This document shows, in pieces, positions 57,144 to 64,000 of a stretch of 64,000 bases of DNA; within the stretch, counting starts at the first letter, position 1, and each line of letters opens with the position of its first letter. The stretch is from Populus alba. Taxonomy: Eukaryota; Streptophyta; Magnoliopsida; Malpighiales; Salicaceae. The stretch lies in the NCBI RefSeq assembly GCF_005239225.2, contig NC_133296.1:14446001-14510000 (forward strand), written 5' to 3'. The position numbers and the translations under genes were made by a program. The notes below the pieces were generated by a model. That model worked only from the letters and a program-made list of their open reading frames with translations, was not told the origin of the DNA and searched no databases.

Positions 57144-57367
57144 GTAAACATCTGTTTGTCGCTTGCTTTTTCTTATTGCTGCATTTTGTTTGAATAAATT
57201 TACGTTGCCAGTAATCGCGGCTCAAGATATTGGCAACAAGAATTTGTGTTGAGCCCTTCTATCATTTCAAGTTTTAATGAGATCATGCTTGGTTTTTCCC
57301 TTCATCATGCCTTTTAGTTTCATTCTTTCCATTATGCACTCATAATAAAGGCACTTTCCGCTTTCAG
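57144..57367 (+). other. Intron between protease and RT (224 bases)
   Basis: The donor AAAAA|GTAAAC lies two bases into a lysine codon. The acceptor CCGCTTTCAG|GG restores that codon (AA+G) and continues as KESESGTTINLQ, open to the RT domain. A polypyrimidine-rich stretch precedes the acceptor. An intron at this place is the published hallmark of Ogre elements. Confidence 0.75.
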
Positions 57368-59328
57368 GGAATCTGAAAGCGGGACAACGATAAACTTACA
57401 AACCCATTGCATTGAGAATAATTGGCCTAATTTTGATAAAACCATAACTTCAATGGATGAGGAAGAAGATGGTGAAGATGACTTTGAGGAGTTCAAAAAG
57501 CTTATAAAACAATCCGAACATGCATGGGAGCCTGCAAAAGAGGAATTAGAATTAATAAATGTAAGTACCGAGCATGATAAAAAAGGAGTTGAAAATAGGG
57601 ATGTTGATCAATACAGCTATGAGGAGTGAGTTGGTCGCCCTTTTGCAGGAGTATGTGGATATTTTTGCCTGGTCGTACGCTGACATGCCCGGTTTGGATA
57701 CTGAAATAGTAGTGCATAGGTTACCTTTGATTGAGGGTTGTCGTCCAGTCAAACAAAAGCTAAGAAGGACAAGACCTGATGTATTGCTTAAGGTAAAAGA
57801 AGAGATAACCAGACAGTGGGATGCAGGTTTCTTGGAGGTAGTAGAATATTCTGAATGGGTGTCTAACATTGTTGGGGTTCCCAAGAAGGACAATAAAATC
57901 AGGGTGTGCGTGGATTTCCGGGATTTGAATAGGGCAAGCCCGAAAGATGACTTTCCGTTACCGCATATAGACGTGTTGGTGGACAATGCTGCTAAGAGTT
58001 CCACTTACTCTTTCATGGATGGTTTCTCTGGCTATAATCAGATTAAAATGGCTAAAGCAGATAAGAGAAAGACGACATTTATCACCCCATGGGGGACTTA
58101 TTGTTACAAAGTAATGCCATTCGGATTGAAGAATGCTGGAGCAACATACCAAAGGGCAATGGTAGCACTTTTTCATGATATGATGCACAAGGAAATTGAG
58201 GTCTATGTGGATGACATGATCGCAAAGTCCAAAGATGAAGAAAGCCATATCCCAGCTCTGAGGAAATTGTTCGAGAGGTTGAGAAAATATCAGTTGAAAT
58301 TGAATCCTGCAAAGTGTACATTCGGGGTGAAATCAGGCAAATTATTAGGATTTGTGGTGAGTAATAAAGGCATAGAAGTGGACCCTGATAAAGTAAAAGC
58401 CATTCAAGACATGCCCGCTCCAAAGACCGAAAAGGAAGTTCGAGGCTTTTTGGGGCGTTTGAACTATATTGCTCGTTTTATCTCACAACTTACAGTGACA
58501 TGTGAACCGATTTTTCGATTGCTCCGGAAGAAGAATCCTGGAACATGGGATGAAGATTGCCAAAAAGCTTTTGATAAAATCAAGCAGTATTTACAAAAAC
58601 CACCATTGTTGGTTCCGCCTGTACACGGAAGGCCACTCATCCTTTATTTAACTGTGACCGAATCAGCTATGGGTTGTGTGTTGGGGCAACAGAATGAGTC
58701 AGGAAGAAAGGAGCAAGCCATCTACTATTTGAGTAAGAAGTTCACCGAGTGTGAATCCCGTTACAGTATAGTAGAGAAGTTATGTTGTAGTCTGGTGTGG
58801 AGTGCGAAGAGGTTACGACAATATATGTTATACTACACTACCTGGTTGATCTCAAAAATGGACCCACTGAAGTATATCTTTGAAAAACCATACATGTCGA
58901 GTAGAATAGCCAGATGGCAAGTACTGCTGGCTGAGTATGACATCATCTACATGACAAGAAAATCAGTAAAAGGAAGCGCAATTGCGGATCATTTAGCCGA
59001 TAATGCTATTGAGGATTACGAGCCCTTGAACTTTGACTTTCCTGATGAAGATGTGCTAGTAACGGAAAAGGAGGAGAAGAGTGGTTGGTGGGCTATGTAT
59101 TTTGACGGCGCAGTAAATGTATCGGGCAACGGGGCAGGTGCTGTGATAATTTCCCCAGAAGGAAAGCAATATCCTATCTCAGTAAAGCTGCACTTTAGTT
59201 GTACAAACAACACAGCTGAGTATGAAGCTTGCATCCACGGATTGGAAGCTGCATTAGAGATGAATGTAGGGAAATTAGAAGTATATGGAGACTCAATGCT
59301 AATAATCTGTCAGGTGAAAGGTGAATGA
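57368..59328 (+). CDS. Reverse transcriptase, RNase H and start of second RNase H
   Basis: After the intron an acidic linker (MDEEEDGEDDFEEF) leads to an A run at 57579-57584 where the frame moves by one. The RT follows: VDFRDLNRASPKDDFPLPHID, FMDGFSGYNQIKM, TTFITPWGTYCYKVMPFGLKNAGATYQ and catalytic YVDDMIAKS. The first RNase H (LILYLTVTESAMGCVLGQ) lacks the usual first aspartate. The second, archaeal-type RNase H starts MYFDGAVNVSGNGAGAVI with Asp, NNTAEYEACIHGL with Glu and VYGDSMLI with Asp. TGA at 59326-59328 interrupts it after QVKGE. The RT makes cDNA in the particle; the RNase H removes the RNA. Confidence 0.9.
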
Positions 59329-60816
59329 CAGACAAGGGATGAAAAATTGAGACCATACCAGGAATACCTCTCCAAATTGGCTGAAAGCTTCGATGAAATA
59401 GAATTTACTCATTTAGGGAGAGACAAAAATCAGTTTGCCGATGCGTTAGCTACCTTAGCTTCTATGGCTATAATTGATTGTGGTGCAAAAATTCAGCCTG
59501 TAAGCATCGAGATCAGAAATTCTCCCTCGCATTGTTGTTTAATAGAAGAAGAAACAGACAAAGACCCATGGTACACGGATATAAAAAGATTCATCCAGCA
59601 TCAAGAGTACCCGTCGGGAGCCTCGAAGATAGATAAAAGGACCTTGAGAAGAATGGCCATGGAATACTACATAGATGGGGAGATTTTGTATAAAAGGTCA
59701 TTTGATGGGACTTTATTAAGGTGTTTAAGTGATCCGGAAGCAAACCAGGCCCTACAAGAAGTGCATGGAGGAATTTGTGCTACCCATGCAAACGGACACA
59801 TGATGGCTAGGCAGATGCAAAGAGCAGGTTATTTTTGGCTAACCATGGAGAAGGATTGCATAAATTATGTCCGAAGGTGCCACAAATGTCAAGTGTATAG
59901 CGACAAAGTCAATGCGCCTCCTACACCCTTATTTAACATGGTGTCTCCTTGGCCCTTTGCAATGTGGGGAATAGATGTGATTGGGCCTATTAATCCAAAA
60001 GCCAGTAACGGACATCGTTTTATCCTTGTAGCAATTGATTACTTCACCAAATGGGTAGAGGCTTGCTCATATGCCCATGTGACTCAGAAAGTGGTCAAAC
60101 GGTTCATCGAGAAAGATCTAATCTGCAGATATGGTGTGCCCGAGAGAGTAGTGACTGATAATGCTCAAAACTTTAATGGAAAGATGATAGCGGAGCTATG
60201 CACAAAGTGGAAGATCAAGCATTCCAACTCATCCCCTTACAGACCCAAGATGAATGGCGCTGTAGAAGCTGCTAATAAAAATATAAAGAAGATTGTTCAA
60301 AAAATAGTGATTACTTACAAGGATTGGCATGAATGGCTTCCTTATGCTCTCCATGCGTATCGAATAGCAGTGAGGACATCAACCGGGGCTACACCATACT
60401 CTTTAGTATATGGAATGGAGGCAGTGGTACCATTGGAAGTAGAAATTCCCTCTTTAAGGGTCCTCATGGAATCTGGACTCGAAGAATCTGATTGGGTCAA
60501 GCTACGATACGAACAGCTAAATATGATTAGCGAGAGAAGGTTAGCAACAATTTGTCACCACCAGTTGTATCAAAGAAGGATGGCTAAGGCGTATGACCGA
60601 AAAGTTAGACCAAGAGAATTCAAAGAAGGAGATTTAGTATTGAGGAAAGTTCTGTCACTATCAGGAGAAGATCGCAGTAAATGGGCGCCCAATTATGAAG
60701 GACCCTACATAGTGAAGAAGGCATTTTCAGGAGGGGCATTGATACTAACAAGAATGGATGGGGAGGATGTAGTTAGGCCTGTGAACTCTGATTCTGTAAA
60801 GAAATATTATCCATGA
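59329..60816 (+). CDS. Second RNase H C-terminus and integrase
   Basis: This is the same frame as the RT segment, after the TGA. It begins QTRDEKLRPYQEYL and the last RNase H motif GRDKNQFADALATLAS. The integrase has a zinc-binding HHCC (HGGICATHANGH...CHKCQ), the catalytic core with D in WGIDVIGP, D in VTDNAQNF and E in NGAVEAANK, and the C-terminal GPYIVKKAFSGGALIL...VNSDSVKKYY. All three catalytic acids are present. No chromodomain follows, as expected for Tat elements. It ends with a TGA at 60814-60816. Confidence 0.9.
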   Translation, partial: QTRDEKLRPYQEYLSKLAESFDEIEFTHLGRDKNQFADALATLASMAIIDCGAKIQPVSIEIRNSPSHCCLIEEETDKDPWYTDIKRFIQHQEYPSGASKIDKRTLRRMAMEYYIDGEILYKRSFDGTLLRCLSDPEANQALQEVHGGICATHANGHMMARQMQRAGYFWLTMEKDCINYVRRCHKCQVYSDKVNAPPTPLFNMVSPWPFAMWGIDVIGPINPKASNGHRFILVAIDYFTKWVEACSYAHVTQKVVKRFIEKDLICRYGVPERVVTDNAQNFNGKMIAELCTKWKIKHSNSSPYRPKMNGAVEAANKNIKKIVQKIVITYKDWHEWLPYALHAYRIAVRTSTGATPYSLVYGMEAVVPLEVEIPSLRVLMESGLEESDWVKLRYEQLNMISERRLATICHHQLYQRRMAKAYDRKVRPREFKEGDLVLRKVLSLSGEDRSKWAPNYEGPYIVKKAFSGGALILTRMDGEDVVRPVNSDSVKKYYP

Positions 60817-62885
60817 TGTATAAGTGTTTATCAAATCAATAAATAAGAATGGGCCAATTATTTCTCTTTGCATATTTTTTTACAAGGGGTGCCTGCAAAA
60901 AAAAAAAAAAAAAAAAAAAAACCTTACAACTTCGCATGATCTCATAGACATAATTGATCTCTTTTACCAAAAAAAAAAAAAAATCATTTCCCTATTGGAG
61001 TTTTTGAAATATTGATCTAGCATTTTGATTTCAAAAATAAATTGATGTTTATCCAAAAATGATATTTTTAACATTCTACTTATAGAATAACAATTGAATC
61101 AAGCAACTCCATTATTGAGGTGACTAAATTATAAACAAAAAAAAAAGAGAGAAAAAAAATGAATAAACACCCTTATCCTATGACTTTTGAATTGTGTGTT
61201 TTTAAATGTATGAATAATGGTATGTAGTGAACTTGTTACTCATGACTCATGAAATGCATCTTTGCGAAGACCAAACCATCACACTGGATGAGGCCAAAGT
61301 TTATTGATCTTAACTGCTTGCGCTTGAAATGAGGAAAGGCCATCTTTGTTATTCCTTTCACTTTCTAAAATAAGTATATCCTTTGCGATCCATTTTTGAG
61401 CCTGAATAATTTTTCTTTCATGAAAAATCCCGACTAGGATCACACCCCACACTGGGGGGCAAGAGAAAATTTCAATGAGAAAAGAGAAAAAAAAAACCGT
61501 GAGAAAGCCAAAAAGGCATAAGAGCTCAAGAAACTCAAATGCTAGGGGGCATACCCAAATCACTAGAAAAGTGACATCCAAGATAAAGTGAGTATACCCT
61601 AGCAAAGCAATAAAAAAGCAGCAAATCAAAGAAGTGCGGCAAAAGAAAAGATGGAAGACTTCAAAAATCAAACTGTTGATAGTGATCCTTGGTCCTTAAA
61701 ACCCTGAAACACTCTTTGAGCCTTATGAATCCTTTTCTTTCATAGCCAGAAACTACAGCCTACGTTACGTGCCTGTAAAAGTCCTTTCTAATCAAGCAAG
61801 CAAGCAAGCAACCTGGAACAATAAACAATGCTCTCCAAAATGCAAAGAATACTTTTTCATAAGATTCATGACATCAAGAATAAACTACTCATTATTATTC
61901 ATGCTGATAAAAATAAAGGTTCAAAAGGAGACAAATTTTTCTCGTACAAAACCTCGAGCTTTTTTCTCGAGCCCTTCACTTTGAAACAAAAGGTCATCTC
62001 ATGACGTATTTTCACTGAAGATCTCGTTGCCAAACACAAGAGCAAATAACCTCTTTTTCAAGAAAGAAAATAACCAAGGAGTTGCAAGATTTCAAAAGCA
62101 AATTGTTTTAGATTCACATCGAAATAATTTTTGATTTCAAAATGCAAGATCAAGATTTCAAGATTCATTCTAGACCCATATTCCTTCACCAAAATGAACA
62201 AAAAGAGAAATGAAAGAATGGTCTTTTAAAACCATTATTTGTCTAAGTCGCTGGCAAAGTACACTTGGGGGCAATGACCAGTACAAGGGGGCAACATTGT
62301 ATTTTCTCTTCTAGAAAAAAAGAGGAATATTTCCTACAACAAGACAAGGGGGCATTTTGGTTTACGAAAGACAATTTGATCCTTTCAGCAAGTGACACCG
62401 AATGTTTTTATCAGTGAAACGAGGGGCAATGAATAAGTCCTCTCAAATTATTTGACGAGTCAGAAATCTTCAGCAAATAAGTGGGTCACGATGGGCACCA
62501 CAAATGCTAAGTTGTGCAAATAAATCTGGAAATAGATTTACATGGGTCAACTCGAGTGGGCTAGAAGCCAAGCGACAAAAATGACCCAAATCAGAGGTAG
62601 CAAGTCCTCATCAGTCAAGCAACAAGAAGACTAAGAAGAAATGGGGGCCTATATTTCAAATCAGGTAAAGATGCATGCATATCATCTAAACTTTGAGACA
62701 TTGGACAATGAGTTTTGCAAATCTCATTAGAGAAAATTCCAACGGAATCCATCGAGTGGAAGGCCAACTTGAAATGGCCAAAGACTAAAATTGTTGTTGA
62801 AATTTTTTCACTTTTGAGAATTTTTCATCCCGGGCAGGCCGCCCATGAGAATTAGGCCATCTAGAAAAATCTCCGCGCTTTCCTC
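60817..62885. other. 3' untranslated region of the Ogre-like element
   Basis: Non-coding after the integrase, with poly-A tracts at 60897-60920 and 60969-60982. Short open frames on both strands show no domain. Several phrases of the type CTNGGGGGCA (61440-61460, 61542, 62270, 62288, 62347) recur irregularly. The region is purine-rich on the plus strand. Confidence 0.6.
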
Positions 62886-63850
62886 TTAGAGTGCCTTTGA
62901 GCACTCGTTTTCTTCTTGGAGCGCCTTTGAGCCCTCACTTTCTTCTTCCAGTGCCTTTGAGCACTCGCCTTCTCCTTCAAGTGCCTTTAAGCACTCGCCT
63001 TCCTTTTTGAGTGCCTCTGAGCCCTCGTTTTCCTCTACGAGCGCCTTTGAGCACTCTCTTTCCTCTTCGAGCACCTTTGAGCACTCGTTTGCCTCTTCGA
63101 GCGCCTTTGAGCACTCATTTCCCCTTCAAGTGCCTTTGAGCACCAGTGCCTCTGAGCACTCGCTTCCTCTTTAAGTGCCTTTGAGCACCAGTGCCTCTGA
63201 GCACTCGCTTTTCCCTTCAAGTGCCTGTGAGCACCAGTGCCTATGAGCACTCGTTTTCCCTTTCAAGTGCCTTTGAGCACCAGTGCCTCTAAGCACTCGC
63301 TTCCCCTTTAAGTGCCTTTGAGCACCAGTGCCTCTGAGCACTCCTTTTTCCCTTCAAGTGCCTCTGAGCACCAGTGCCTCTGAGCACTCGCTTCCCCTTT
63401 AAGTGCCTTTGAGCACCAGTGCCTCTGAGCACTCACTTTTCCCTTCAAGTGCCTTTGAGCACCAGTGCCTCTAAGCACTCGCTTCCCCTTCAAGTGCCTT
63501 TGAGCACCAGTGCCTCTGAGCACTCGCTTCCCCTTTAAGTGCCTTTGAGCACCAGTGCCTCTGAGCACGTGCCTTTGAGCACCAAGTGCCTCTGAGCACT
63601 CGCTTTTCCCTTCAAGTGCCTTTGAGCACCAGTGCCTTTGAGCACTCACTTTCGTCTTGGAGTGCCTTTGAGCACTCACTTTTCTCTTCGAGCGCCTTTG
63701 AGCCCTCACTTTCCTTTTGAAGCACATTTGAGCACTCGCTTTCCCCTTTAAGTGCCTTTGAGCACTAGTGCCTCTGAGCACTCGTTTTCTTCTTGGAGCG
63801 GCTTTAAGCAGTCGCTTTTCTTCTCGAAGTGCCTTTGAGCACTCGCTTTC
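62886..63850. repeat. Minisatellite array in the element's 3' region
   Basis: The basic unit is about 30 bases (GTGCCTTTGAGCACTCGCTT plus a pyrimidine spacer). Between about 63130 and 63640 a 45-base higher unit dominates, combining GTGCCTTTGAGCACCA with GTGCCTCTGAGCACTCGC and TTCCCCTTTAA. Because 30 and 45 are multiples of three, the minus strand stays open and reads KALKGEASAQRHWCS repeats; I regard this as a by-product. Each unit contains the inverted pair GTGC...GCAC. Variable 3' tandem repeats are known in Ogre elements and can seed satellite DNA. Confidence 0.92.
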
Positions 63851-64000
63851 CTTTTTTTTTTTTTTTTTTTTTTACTGGGTAGGTCACCCATCACAATGAG
63901 ACCACTTCTAACAAAAAAAAAAAACAAAAAAAAAAAGTGGATCGTCTTCCCAATGACTTGTTTCTTGATTTCTACATCTCTCTGTAAAGGTCGTGTGTCA
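63851..64000. other. End of window inside the 3' region
   Basis: A poly-T tract (63851-63873), TACTGGGTAGGTCACCC (similar to GCCGCCCATGAGAATTAGGCC near 62840), and a poly-A tract. The 3' LTR has not been reached. Confidence 0.6.

Larger units (their letters stand above)
48563..64000 (+). mobile_element. Tat/Ogre-lineage Ty3/gypsy retrotransposon, 3' end outside window
   Basis: The order is 5' LTR (48563-50764), primer site, ORF1, gag, protease, intron, RT, RNase H, second RNase H, integrase and a long 3' region with tandem repeats. An extra ORF before gag, an intron between protease and RT, two RNase H domains and a repeat-bearing 3' region together identify the Tat clade and within it the Ogre type. 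The element is over 15.4 kb and no 3' LTR is reached. Coding is broken by frameshifts in gag (near 54703 and about 54970), stops at 55084 and 59326, and a one-base length change in the A run at 57579-57584. The copy is therefore defective, although most frames are long, which suggests moderate age. Confidence 0.92.

Noticed and set aside
57574..57590. Programmed -1 frameshift at the A run before RT
   Set aside because: The shift needed is +1 in the direction of translation, which the A-rich -1 slippery model does not give. A length change in the homopolymer is simpler.
62886..63781. Minus-strand repeat proteins (KALKGEASAQRHWCS type)
   Set aside because: The repeat units are 30 and 45 bases, so any frame without a stop in one unit stays open. 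There is no start context and no promoter, and the location in a retroelement 3' region argues against coding.

Overview
The window is nuclear DNA from a flowering plant. The evidence is GT-AG introns, a nuclear tRNA-Val, plant-specific families (beta-expansin, TOM2A-type tetraspanin, ankyrin-PGG proteins) and plant Ty3/gypsy and Ty1/copia retrotransposons in very AT-rich spacers. Gene similarity makes a woody rosid such as Populus or another Salicaceae my best guess, but I could not test this.

Layout. (1) 1-19 kb is ordinary gene space with four intact genes: a two-exon GNAT acetyltransferase (3161-3887), a six-exon tetraspanin with one GC-AG intron (5339-8918), a four-exon beta-expansin (13457-15701) and a minus-strand two-exon RNase T2 with altered active-site motifs (18127-19020). 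A tRNA-Val(TAC) lies at 5065-5137. (2) 20.6-23 kb holds decayed retroelement remains, including a copia RT/RNase H corpse. (3) 23.2-48.6 kb is an ankyrin-PGG (ACD6/ITN1-type) cluster on the minus strand. It has one complete six-exon gene (24251-28343), an upstream tandem partial duplicate with a premature stop (28614-30078), and four more fragments near 23.4, 33.7, 43.1 and 47 kb. Between them are segmental duplications, a MULE-type MITE, a tandemly duplicated TRIM-like element, a young non-autonomous LTR retrotransposon (39246-42878), a long inverted-repeat element (44.7-46.8 kb) and a palindrome-rich insertion (32.8-33.5 kb). (4) 48563-64000 is the 5' LTR and body of a Tat/Ogre-lineage gypsy element that runs off the window and is inserted in exon 3 of the last ankyrin-PGG pseudogene.

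The four single-copy genes show no shared pathway. The ankyrin cluster is where the region is changing. A 1.7-kb tandem duplication left the native promoter on a truncated, nonsense-carrying copy and the complete reading frame on a copy with no obvious promoter. Splice phases would let the upstream first exon join the downstream copy in frame. The Ogre-like element carries an extra 666-residue ORF1, gag, protease, an in-frame pro-RT intron, RT, two RNase H domains, integrase, a palindrome cluster in its LTR and hypervariable-type tandem repeats in its 3' region. Several stops and frameshifts make it defective.
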